DNA of 64,000 nt, from NCBI GenBank assembly GCA_025617745.1, contig CM046866.1:18111725-18175724 (forward strand), read 5' to 3'. The notes beneath the pieces were generated by a model, which was given only the letters and a program-made list of their open reading frames with translations, did no database searches and had not been told where the DNA came from. Origin of the DNA: Heliocidaris erythrogramma. Taxonomy: Eukaryota > Echinodermata > Echinoidea > Camarodonta > Echinometridae. Below are positions 12,219 through 23,228 of the stretch, piece after piece (position 1 is the stretch's first letter; each line of letters opens with the position of its first letter). Position numbers and translations under genes: made by a program.

Positions 12219-12556
12219 TTTCAACTCGCTGCAACCAGTGCAAGTGGAATTCTTATTACTCAGTGGTGTGAGGCTTCGAGTGACTTGTTCGTGAAACATC
12301 TCTCTGTGACTCAGAAAGTTTTTACCGAGGATTTACTTTCGTTCATTTGGATTATTGGTCATCTCGCGATTGTGCATGGACATTGTAACATATCATCAAG
12401 CTTCAAGTAGACATTTAAGCAACATCTAGCATTTTTAATCTTGTGTGTGTTATCTCATTCTCGTATGGATGTAGTATATTTTTGGAATATTTCTTGATTT
12501 GAAGCAGAGCAACATGATCGATCATTTTAGGAACATTAAGGGGAAGGAGTTGGCAG
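12215..12556 (+). CDS. FHOD: Putative alternative first exon of FHOD (5'UTR plus 14 codons)
   Basis: Predicted first exon whose coding part is 12514-12556. It encodes MIDHFRNIKGKELA plus one base (G), directly followed by the strong donor gtatgt at 12557. That single base and the AG opening exon 14322 form GAG (Glu), the residue expected at this point from vertebrate FHOD, so the isoform would read MIDHFRNIKGKELA-E-KLLNSSGREL. An in-frame stop (TAG, 12472-12474) lies upstream, so 12514 is the first ATG in this frame. Two short upstream ORFs (12376-12429 and 12465-12497) sit in the leader. The product would lack the N-terminal GTPase-binding domain. Phase agreement alone has a one-in-three chance, so this stays a prediction. 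Confidence 0.5.
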
Positions 12557-13454
12557 GTATGTCATACTTATGAGGCTTTTGACAAGGTTTCTATTGTCAT
12601 TACGGTGGTTGCATGGGGGTGGTAATAAGATGATAATGATACATGCTCCTTGATAGAGATGATCTCTTGAAGGAATAGTCATCCCTTCCCCACTCTTATG
12701 ATTCACAGTAATTTAAATAAATTGAATTTAATTCAATATACAAATGTATCTAATATTTACTTTGAGTGAAGCAAATCATGTTTGTTATAATTATTTTTAG
12801 TTAAATGAACTATACATATAGGCTCTGTCTGTTACAATTGTACCATGCAGGATAGGCAGAGCAAACTTAAAGGCTGAGAGAAATATTCAACAAAATCTAT
12901 TTCCTTTAATGCTTCTGTTGCTCATATCCGATCGGATTAATTTCTACTTGAATTTTATTTCTCAATAGCTTTATTTCTTTGTTTATTTCGCTTATAAAAA
13001 TGAGACTTGCTCAGATTATCAAATAATTGTCAGTGATAACATTTTGAAATTTGCTTAATTTTAAATGGTACAAAATATAGACATTTAATTGAATTAATTA
13101 TATAGAGTATTAAACAAAAATCCATACCATCATGTATTAATGAAACAAAATATTGTTCTATTTATATATCTACATGTATCTATTTATCTATCTGTAAAAT
13201 ATGTGGATGGAATTCATTGATCTGAAAAGCCAATATCTGATGTGCTTTGTATTATGTAATAATATCTCCAAGCCTAAGAAATTGTTAAACATGTACTCAG
13301 AACAAGTTCACTGTGGTACACATTTCCCTGGTCAGAGGAATGATCTCAAGACTGACCTTAGAGTTATTTCAAGATAGTTATTTTAGGATGTTACTTCTGC
13401 TGCAGGGCACTTCGATGTCTCCACTAATTACTCCTCTCACCGGTCTCAAGTTAA

Positions 13455-13616
13455 AGGTTAAATGTCACCTTGGTGATCACAACCCTATTTTGTTTAATTG
13501 ATAAACAGAGAATTATTAAAGAGGATGTCCTCCCTGATATGAACTTGGTTTCAAAAGAAGCAGAAAAATTAAAGAAACAGGTCAATGAAGTTCGAGCAAA
13601 ATCCAATAAGAAATAA
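13455..13616 (+). pseudogene. Coding-like remnant, unknown protein C-terminus
   Basis: An open stretch without ATG ends at TAA (13614-13616). Its last residues read KEDVLPDMNLVSKEAEKLKK, then QVNEVRAKSNKK, a charged amphipathic sequence unlike random translation. It is followed at once by AAATCAATCAATCAAAC, which resembles the short tandem tail of a retroposed copy. It sits in the intron between the putative FHOD first exon and 14322. No family recognised; it could be the end of a retrotransposon ORF or a processed pseudogene. Confidence 0.25.
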
Positions 13617-14321
13617 ATCAATCAATCAAACACAAATTGGCAACTTCGTGATGTACATGTATGCAAGCTCCTCTCCCATTTGCTCCTTATACAACAATTC
13701 ATAAATTTTCATTTTCTTTGTTTTTGATGAGGTAATAGAATTGTATTGTACAGGTTTTGTGTAAAAAGCAAGTTAAAATGATGATATCTAGGGTGCATGT
13801 ATGATAAAATATTTTCTGCAGAGAAAATGGAAATTTATGATTATTTTGGTAAAAGGCAAATGGGAGAGGAGCTTGCAAGATGTGTCACATATAGTAGTTG
13901 CCAAGTTGTGTTTTATTGATGAATGATGAAGATGAATGAATTTCACTTGAAAAAAAGAACAAACTGATGATGCCTTCCTTTGGTAACCAGTGATTCCTTT
14001 AAAGTAATCACCCCTCTCCCCATACAGAAAAAACAATTTATGATCAAGTTTGACAAAATTGTGACCACCAAACAAATTAAGAAAATTGGACCAAAGTGTA
14101 TATTTCTCTGTTTTCAGACATGTACCTCATCCAAAATATTTCCATCAAGAGAAATTGTTCTATTTGTTCACTAGATGTGTTTTAACTACTAAATGTGATA
14201 ATTCATGTCTATTTCATTCTACATGTTTAAAAAAAATTAATAACACTATTCTTATTATCCTTCCTGATGTCTTAAAGATATATTAATAATTAATTTTTTT
14301 TCATGATGCGTGTCTTTACAG

Positions 14322-14389
14322 AGAAACTACTGAACTCTTCAGGAAGAGAGCTTCGCCGAGCGCTCTTCTCCCTCAAGCAACTCTTCCAG
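14322..14389 (+). CDS. FHOD: FHOD-type formin, first FH3-domain exon in window
   Basis: Internal exon of 68 bp between a ttacag acceptor and a gtaaga donor. It begins with two bases that complete a codon (phase 1 intron before it) and ends on a codon boundary. It encodes 22 residues, KLLNSSGRELRRALFSLKQL plus FQ, which I recognise as the start of the FH3 armadillo-like domain of FHOD1/FHOD3 (vertebrate relatives read SSGRDLRRALFSLKQIFQ here, from memory). FHOD formins nucleate and elongate actin filaments in stress fibres and sarcomeres downstream of Rac and ROCK. The FH3 region lies between the N-terminal GTPase-binding domain and the FH1-FH2 actin machinery, and takes part in autoinhibition and targeting. 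The leading AG needs a preceding exon ending in one base; G would give Glu, as in the vertebrate sequence. Confidence 0.93.
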
Positions 14390-14973
14390 GTAAGATGCTT
14401 ATTCCTATCAGTCCTTCCCTTCTGGAAATTAACCAGCTCATTGACAGGTTATAAGGGTCACTGCTCCATCTAAACTTGCCCCTCATGATATATAGGGTCA
14501 TTGAACTGACTAGAGTTGTGTTGACCTCACAGTTTCTGTATCTTTTCGAAGATAGTTTTTATTGAAGATGGATTGTAGAGAATTCCTGCATTGTTTGCGC
14601 ATTAAATCTTACCGTAGTTTTGCACAGAAAGATTTCTGCGGTGCAGTGTGCCATTGTAATGAGTTAGGCTATTGTCATCATATTTGTATTGCTTTTGCTT
14701 AAAATGGCATGTGCCGTTAAAGTTCTGGCCACATACTGACGCTTTGATCATGATAATGATAATGATAAAATCAGTCTGTGTTTGAAATATATTGAATCCA
14801 AGAAAATAGGGGCTGAAAACTCGGCAGAAATTCAAGAGCACCATGCATTATCTACTTCAACCAAGTTGATCTCTATATCGTTCCGTTATCAAATCATTGA
14901 TATGTGGCCAATAAAAGCCACAGCAACAGTATCAGCAGTGCATGGTGGCACTCTGCACAGCAGAAATCGTCTG

Positions 14974-15035
14974 TTGAGGGCCAGAAGGGCATTGACTCAT
15001 ATGCTTTTACACAGAGTCAATGTCCTTCTGGCTCA
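14974..15035. repeat. Hairpin MITE family C, copy 1
   Basis: Left arm TGAGGGCCAGAAGGGCATTG followed by ACTC, right arm GAGTCAATGTCCTTCTGGCT followed by CA, around a 16-bp loop. The same hairpin (GGGAGCCAGAAGGGCGTTAA and its complement) occurs at 20591, 31484, 37515 and, split by an insertion, at 56641-57156. Confidence 0.75.
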
Positions 15036-18000
15036 GACAAAATTGTGTCATGTTAGACTCCCTTATAGCAAAATTAGAAGTATAAAATTATTTCCCACAT
15101 CCTTTGGACCTGAAGTTTCTTTCGTGTTTACACTACTTTAAAACCCTTTGCAACGAACGCGAGCTGTCGTGGATAGGTGAACCTGGGATACTTCTTGCTG
15201 CCAAAGTATTCTCAAAATTGTCTGCAATATAATTGAAACTGAAAGTTCTTATCATCTCCTGTTTGAGAATATTGTATGATATTTTGCAGGAATTTTTAAA
15301 GGAATATTCTGTTGTCGCTATATGTAAGTCTTTTCTAGAAATAATTTGCAATTTAATAGATAGGTTTACTTACTTCTTACAGTGTTTTTGTCAAGTCATC
15401 ATGTGAATTATTTATCATGCAAGACTAGGATGAACATTTGAAAATCCATGTACATTTCTTTAAAAAAACAGAGAATAAAGGACAATGGCCAAACAACTTT
15501 AGAAGTTTACCATGGCCATAGGAAATTCCTTAATACCCCCATCAGACGCAGTTGGCCCAAATATCTACTTTCCAAATTCTATAAAAATTTGGGATATCCT
15601 GCAAGTGGGTGATATCTAGGATTATGATTGGCGATGTCAAACTGCACTCTGATTTTTATTTGAGATAAAGAGGATCATCTGTGATATTTGAACTTGAGAA
15701 AAGGGGACATAGCAGTGGGGAGGGGAAGATGAAATGCTATTTGTGTTTCAAGGTTTGTTGACCACAGCTTTCCTTTCCAAGTTTCCAAAGTCAGTATACA
15801 GTATCTTCTGTAGTCTTCATTGCGAAGGCATTTTTGTGATACAATTGAGATTAACACAGTGTCTAGAATACATTCTGTATGAACTTTGTTTTATTTTGAT
15901 TCTGATATCAAGTTTTTTAATAGAGCATATTTGTTTCTTTTTATATCAAAACTACTGTTGACATTTGTATGGTTCTTTTAAGTTATATTGTATTCTTGTA
16001 TGAAAAATAATGAAACTGTGTAGAATCTTTGCCTGTGTAGGCTATATCAACGTCTCAATGAGTTATTCAGTTTATAACTATATATTGCTTTGAAAATAGA
16101 ATGAGTTTTCCTTTGAAATTACCTGAAAAAGGTCTGAGGTAAAATGATAAAGAGATGAATGGGCTGTTACATCCATTAATCATAAGTTCATATTTTCAGG
16201 TTATATCTTTAATTAGATGTGTGTGTGTAGCTGTTTTGTTTTTATATCAGTCACAGAGATAAAGAATGAACAACTGTTTCAAGGAGGGAGACCAATTCTA
16301 TTTTTGTATTTTTGCCAAATTGGTAACAGTAAGGATTATCCTCTTAAGAAGTGTTGAGTAATTAATATGCTATAAAAATACTTGTACCTCTTGTTGTTTC
16401 TCAATCAGAATGGTGGGGGAAGGGAAGAGGGCATTAATAACTTCTTATTGTCTTAGTAGTATTAATCAGTTGGTGATGTACTCAATTTTTGAACAATGAC
16501 AATTTCATGACATATGTCTGTTGTTTTATAATGCCTTTGTAGTCAGAGGTAATCATTTTTCAGTCTAATATTTGAGTTGAATTGCTTATAGATTTATTGC
16601 TTCTTAATGTTAAGCGACTTTGCCTATTTTGGTTGAAGCATAGAAATTGTCGAAATATTTCCCGAATGGATTTGACACATCACTTGTTATTATGGTGAAA
16701 GTATTTGTTACTTTATTTGCTTCCAATAACATAACAGACTGATTTTGCAGCATTTTACATTTCATATTGTGCATTCTTTTATATCCGATAATGATAATTT
16801 AGGAGTGTCTGTGACAAAATAAAGCTTCCAGATACAATTGTTCAGTAGTCAGTTCTAGGTTGAATTGTGAATCCTTCTGATGACCTCCCCCATGTAGTGT
16901 AGCTACTAGGGGGCACTCTTGACCAGGGGCACTCATGACCTGTGCCCCCTATAGTTGAACAATTTGGTGAAAGAAAAAAAATGTAAGACCGGTCCCCCCT
17001 TCCCCCATACTGTCAATGCCCCCTCAGTGGCTGGAGCCATGCTACACTCCTGCCAAGAGTATGGTATCTATCCATCAATTTTGACTTTGTTAGGTTGGGG
17101 GGGGGGGGGGCATTCACTGGACTTATATGATCAACATTTGTCATGAAACGCAATAAACTAACTCATTCCTGTTATTTACAGGAACAATACTAATGTTTCT
17201 GAATCCAAATAGATGTGTCTCTGTAGTCAGACATCACCCCTGAATGAACTCGTGTCTAGAATGGAATGAATACATTGTATAAACAACCTGGAGAGGAATA
17301 GTTATGATGCTTATCCCACTCGATTTTATCAGTTGAATGAGAATTCCCATCCATGATCCATCATCAACAAGTTGTGTATTTTAGGACAAAGGCATTTAAT
17401 TTCTTGGATAAACACATTAATCGGCTTATCAATGCAAATCTCTTGGAAAACAAATTTATTCGATAAATGAAATGGCTCTAAAATTTCAAGTATTGAAGAA
17501 ACTTTGAGGAAGTACATAACAATCCATTATGACTACAGTTTGGTTTCAGTTCATAATGATAAAAGAAATTCTATTGCAAGTTTTCAACAAAAATTGATAC
17601 ACTCCTGTATTATACTTCCACAGTTATGGAAGTCAAGTTTGCTGCAAAGAACAGTATGCCATAACTGCGCAAAGCTTTGTTCTCATCCCGAGATAATAAC
17701 AAGATTTAAAAAAAAAATAAGAACATGCATGATCACACACACTTTCAAGAAAGCAACTCGAGGGCAATTTCAATACGTCATTGTATTGCGTATAGAAATC
17801 ATGTCCAGATTACATGTATGTAATATGTCTAATGTTCGCACATTTCATAAGGTGATGCACAAGGACACTGAAATTTTCAAAAGTCTCTGCATGATGCATT
17901 GTGTCTTTATTTTGTGAATAATGGTTAACATTTCAGGAGATTCTGTATAATTTGGTTGAAGTCAGCCATAGTTTAGATGTTTTCATGCGAGCATATCAGC

Positions 18001-18907
18001 TGAAATCACAGTAACCCAATATTACAGTTTGGAGACATTGTGAAAGAGGAATTGTTTTCGGTTTTGATGTTCATTCAAGGAAAAATGGAGCAGGGAAGGG
18101 GAATAATTGGTTGAGATTTGTTGGGACATCCGGAAGGGTCTATGTCTGCCAGGATATTGAATTTTATGGGCTGATTAGGAAAACCTCCTTAAAAGCATGG
18201 AAAATCTGTTATGCCCCAGAGAATATCTTGTTGGTGTACTTTAACAACATAACAGTGAGGGGGTGGGGGGGGGGGGGGGGGGGGGGGGGGGGTCAGTTGA
18301 GAGATTCACTCAGTACTAGTATGTACATAAACAACATGTATGTTAAAGGGGGGTGGGGTGGGGGTCTACATGTATGTTCATGTGTAACTGAATCTCTCAA
18401 GTGAGGACAGACTCATCATTTTGAAGCTCCAGTTTATAGGCATACAGTTTTGTTTGGTATTATATTTAAATTATATTAAGTGTTCTCTTTCTTGACTTTT
18501 TCAAGTATAACCAATTTTGCATATATTCCTGTCTAAAGACATAATATAGAGTTTATAGATATAATGCACAAACCTTTATCTGTTGTTCAATCTACATGAC
18601 TGAAAAAGTGAATGGAGTCCTAATAATTTTAACTCTGTGGATTACAACAACAAACATATTCAGATCAAGGAAAATGTCATTTCATTTTATATGTGATTTA
18701 ATGATCTATTGTATGTGATGGTATCAACTTCATATTATTAATTACCACATCACATACCAACCAGCATTGGTTTGTACATTCTTTCCAGTGTGCCATTAAT
18801 ATGCAGTTTCTACAAAATTGAAAGTAATGTGAAGTCTATTGTTATCGATATCTCTACATGTATACTACATGTAGTTTGCTTGATGTGTCATAATGAGATT
18901 TCTAGAA

Positions 18908-19044
18908 CTGGGGAGTATTTCATCAAAAGCATTTTGTCAGTGATTTTTACCAACAACTGTTATAAGCTACTGAAATCTGATTGGCCGAGAGCCAAATTTG
19001 TCAGTAAAAATCACTGACAAAACACTTGATGAAACACTCCCCAG
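18908..19044. mobile_element. Palindromic MITE family D
   Basis: Arms CTGGGGAGTATTTCATCAAA, then TTTTGTCAGTGATTTTTA, pair with TAAAAATCACTGACAAAA and TTGATGAAACACTCCCCAG. The loop has TTATAAGCTACTGAAATC and TGATTGGCCGAGAGC, blocks that recur in the element at 58020-58130. Confidence 0.75.
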
Positions 19045-20590
19045 GAGGAGAGTAACTTGATAGGAAATGTGAGAGGGATTTAGAGGAGAAGCATGTTCAG
19101 TTTTATGAATCATTGTACTTAATTATCCTTAATTAGCTGAAAACAACCTTTTCTTAGATTTTGTGTCATAAGTGTCATAGCTATTTTTGTTCACAGCATG
19201 ATGCAGGATTTGGAACAATTAATCATTGCAGAAGTCTCCATTTCAATTAAAGAGTGATAGAGGTAGATGCTATAAGTTTCAAACGGTTTCAGAACAAATT
19301 CCACAATTTTAATGGTTTCTCTTTTGGACTCGAATATTACATGCAGGTCAATAGATGGTTGCCTGTATTTCATATTGTATGTACCTTTTGTCTATAGTTC
19401 CCTCAATTTGTCTTGTGTAAATTCTCTCTAACTTGTAATGTGGGATTGGGAACAAATTATGACAAATAATTTCAGGTCAGGTGATAATTATTTATTGGTA
19501 TTAAACATGATATTCCTGCATCGTTCATTCAATACAGTTTGCAACTAGGAAATGACATCAAAGTTATACATTCTTGTATTTTTGCTTTCTCATTTGGTCT
19601 CTCTCTCTCTCTAATTAAAAATCTGCTTTAATAATTCAAAAAAATACTGACATTACTCCAAGAACAGTAGAACTTAGAAGTGCTTCCAAGTATACACTGA
19701 TTATGTTATAATCAGCCAGAGAGCTTCTGTCTCTGGGCATCACTCAAAACATGCTATGCAGACACACCTTTGTCATTCTAGAACTTCACTGTGCATTTGA
19801 TATGATAAAATACTTGTTAGTTGTAAGAGCAACTACTTGAAGCTACTACATGACAAATTACATGAAAAAAGGATGAAATGCTTGGTAATACTTCCTGGAC
19901 TTGAGAGCAATTTAGCAGATGATAGTTTCATTGAGGGAGTATAATGAGAGGAAGGAAGGAAGGATGGGACTAATGACATTATGACAGGTTGGTAGCATTA
20001 GGAATCGATTCGTTGCCAGACAAAACAAAACTTGTTTAGGTGATCATGTGGATGGTAACATGAACAGTTCTGGAATGATACTAGCTCTTCTTGATGTCTA
20101 ATATCAGTGCATGTTTGTAGATTTTCTAAATGAATTATTATTTAACAAGAATGTGTGAATCATGAAATATGGATGTGTGGATGTATGGAGGTTTGGTAGG
20201 AGAAATTTTGTGATGAGAGATATGTAAGAAAAACAATACTGATACATGTATGCATTAGTAAAAACAGAAAGGAAAAGAGTGCAGAGAGAGTTCATGGAGA
20301 ATTTTTATCATTAGAAACAGAAGGGGATTTTACTGGAAAGAGAAGCTTTGTTGGGATCTTGTGATCTTTAGAGCAAATTGAAAAAAAAAATGACTAGAAA
20401 GCAGGAACAGATTTTTGTTTAAAATGGGAATTGAAAACAAGAGGTACCTGTACTCCAAAAGTTGATAAGTTAAAAAGGGCTCAGACAGTCGCATTTTCTC
20501 TAACATGAGTTTTTTCTTTTTACTTTGAAAACATCCTGGTCCCTGGTATAGTGCGTCATCTTCTTCTTCGTACAAAGATAAGTGTCTTAT

Positions 20591-20653
20591 GGGAGCCAGA
20601 AGGGCGGTTAAATTATATTATTTTGAATGGAGTTAATGCCCTTCTGGCTCTCA
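20591..20653. repeat. Hairpin MITE family C, copy 2
   Basis: GGGAGCCAGAAGGGCGGTTA pairs with AGTTAATGCCCTTCTGGCTC across a roughly 20-bp AT-rich loop. Confidence 0.75.
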
Positions 20654-20868
20654 ACAAAGTGTCATATGGGAGCTTGCCTAAGCAGAGAAAGAAATTAATC
20701 AATTCCTGTGCTCTTTGAGCAGCCTTTACCTTCAACCTGATTTTTATGTTTCAAAATGGATTCATTACTTGGCTCTCGATAATTCACCTGTCACCAGAAG
20801 CAATGGGTGTGTCATATATCCTTCTTTTTCTTCACAATATGACAAAGGTTATACCAAGTATCCTTTGG

Positions 20869-21078
20869 CACTGGTGGATTTAAGGGGGGGGGGGACGACT
20901 GGCCTGTGCCCTTCTTTTGTAACCCAAGTTGCGTTTCGTAAGTACACAGCCCCAAAATGTGCCCCCCTTCAAATTTTATGTCAAAAATCCATCCAAAAAG
21001 GCTGAGAAAACTTGCTTGCTCTTCAGAAATTTTTCGGAATTGTGCCCCCTCTTTTACAAAATTCTTGGTCTGCCTCTG
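20869..21078. mobile_element. Short DNA element with GTGGCGGATC-type ends
   Basis: Left end CACTGGTGGATTTAAGG followed by poly-G; right end on the opposite strand CAGAGGCAGACCAAGAATTT. These are diverged copies of one terminal repeat (CAGTGGCGGATCCAAG-like). The left end resembles that of the element at 1576. About 210 bp, no coding capacity. Confidence 0.5.
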
Positions 21079-22175
21079 TTCTTCGGGCCATGAACTTTTG
21101 GGTAACTCTTCTTGTTATTCATGAAAAGCTCCACATTTGACGCCTGATCATGTGAATTTTAATAGTCCATTGTACAAAACTACCACTAAACGATGTGATT
21201 ATGGGGTTGCGGGGTTGCGAGACAGTCCATTGTTGCCTGGTAATATCTGTGGGAGTAAGCATAATATGATACATGTAGGGTTGAATGAAGGTGAGGGCTT
21301 GCTGGTAAGAGACTGTTTCATTTTGAATCCTAGAAATGGGGAAAGTTCAAAGTACAGAATTGTACTGTGAAAAGAACAGACTGCTTCACTGATAACTGTG
21401 CTTGCTCATAAATAATCATAGACATTGATGAGGCCGTTTGTTGTTGAAGTGGGTGGGGGGAGGGGGGTGAACTGATTTATGCTGTACTGGTTACAGTAGC
21501 AGGTACTTTACTTTTTTATTGCCTTTATGTTTAGATGGTGGACGCTGTCACGTGCCTCCAATATCTCCAATAATCATAATGCAATATTCAATGAAATGGA
21601 ATATCATGATGTGATATTCTATTTCATTTTTGAAATATGATTGATGTACTTGAAAGATAAAATTACATATAGTAACATTGTGCTTCACCATCTGTAGACC
21701 ACCTAATTATAATTATATGATTGATCAGAAAGAACACTTTCCTGCTGGCATGTACATTGATCTGATACCAGATTCAAAGTAGAATGTAATTTTGTTTGCT
21801 GAGAGCCAGATGTGGATACACTCATATACTTTTTGTAGTCCTATAATTATGTTATTAAAGCTAACGCCTTACAGCCTATTATTGAAAGATACATAATATG
21901 TATAGAAGTCCTGTGATGTCCATTTCTTGAGATTGAACAATGGGGTTAAGATGAAAATGTTTCTATTGTATCGGAGATGGAGCATTGTAGATGTTGAAAT
22001 TCAATCTCAATTCGATGTCCTTAGGTGTAATCTGTATCAAGCTGTGCATTCTTGTCTGTCAGTACTCATCAAGGCTTATGAAGGCTCCCTGAATCACAGT
22101 CATGGAACTCATCATCGCTTTTACTGGTGTGAGAGATCTAGCAGTGCTAAAGTCCTCAATTGATGGTCTGCAAAA

Positions 22176-22642
22176 TTAGACCCCTGTTACACCGGAATCC
22201 TATGAAGGAGTCTTGGGGCGCCCCGAGACTAATCTCGGGTGGGTTTCAAATCCGGTGTAAACGGACGAAACCTACCCAAGACCATTTCTGAGCAAACCAG
22301 TCTCGGACTACCTAGCGATGTGGTCCAAGACTGGTTCGGGGGCACCCTGAGACTCCTTAGGATCCAGTGTAAAACGCTAATCTACACGAGACTGGTTTGT
22401 GCACTGCTAGCATGTGCGCTAAAAACAGTCCGGACACGCCCACAACGTCCGCAAACAGAAAGTCTTCCTCGAAACCTGTCTCGGGTAGCTTTGCATACAT
22501 GTAAGTCGGTGTAAATGCACAAAAAGCAGTCTTGGGGCGCCCCAAGACTCCTTACGATTTCGGTGTAACAGGGATCCAAAAATTTGGGTCAGTTTTTTGG
22601 AAACCAGTCTCTAGTAGGTATTCTGATGTAACAGGGGTCTAA
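22176..22642. mobile_element. MITE family E (TTAGACCCCTGTTACA ends)
   Basis: Terminal inverted repeats TTAGACCCCTGTTACACC and, at the right end read in reverse, TTAGACCCCTGTTACATC. The inside carries several further inverted copies of GGTGTAA and of AGTCTTGGGGCGCCCC, making a multi-hairpin element. 467 bp, no convincing ORF. Confidence 0.75.
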
Positions 22643-22693
22643 GTTTAGAATTCTCTATATTTGCATTTATCTGAATGGTTTCTGGGGGGCATC

Positions 22694-23228
22694 TCGTTTT
22701 TCCGAAGGTTCGTTTTTCCGAAGGTTCGTATTTCCGAAGGTTCGTATTTCCGAAACACTAATTTCCCATGCCTGGGGGTTCATAATTCCGAAAATGAAAA
22801 AGGGTTCGTAATTCCGAACATTTGTTGCATTATTCCGAAGGTTCGTTATTCCGAAGGTTCGTTTATCCGACGGTTCGTTTATCCGAAGGTTCATAATTCC
22901 GAAAATGAAATAGGGTTCATATTTCCGAAGGTTCGTATTTCCGAAAATGAAAAAGGGTTCGTATTTCCGAAAATGAAAAAGGGTTCGAATTTCCGAAAAT
23001 GAAATAAGGTTCGTATTTCCGAAAATGAAAAAGGGTTCGTATTTCCGAAAATGAAATAGGGTTCGTATTTCCGAAAATGAAATAAGGTTCGTATTTCCGA
23101 AAATGAAAAAGGGTTCGTATTTCCGAAAATGAAATAGGGTTCGTATTTCCGAAAATGAAAAAGGGTTCGTATTTCCGAAAATGAAATAGGGTTCGTATTT
23201 CCGAAAAATGAAATAGGGTTCATAATTC
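22694..23228 (+). repeat. Left arm of foldback element (16/26-bp tandem units)
   Basis: Order from outside in: 16-bp units, one degraded unit, mixed 16-bp units with ATAATT, TTATT and TTTAT variants, then about eleven consecutive 26-bp units with an A/T alternation (GAAAAAGGG or GAAATAGGG). Each core is itself quasi-palindromic (TTCG...CGAA). Open frames on either strand are repeat artefacts. Confidence 0.9.

Larger units (their letters stand above)
14390..22175. other. FHOD intron, 5' third
   Basis: Part of the 20.7-kb intron between exons 14322-14389 and 35134-35239. It contains hairpin MITEs at 14974-15035, 18908-19044 and 20591-20653, a short element at 20869-21078, poly-G runs (17098-17110, 18260-18292) and a CTCF-like motif (16902-16916). 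No exon recognised. Confidence 0.6.

Noticed and set aside
22694-23228. CRISPR-like array of regularly spaced repeats
   Set aside because: Units are contiguous 16/26-bp repeats with no unique spacers, in an animal intron, and the array has an inverted partner.
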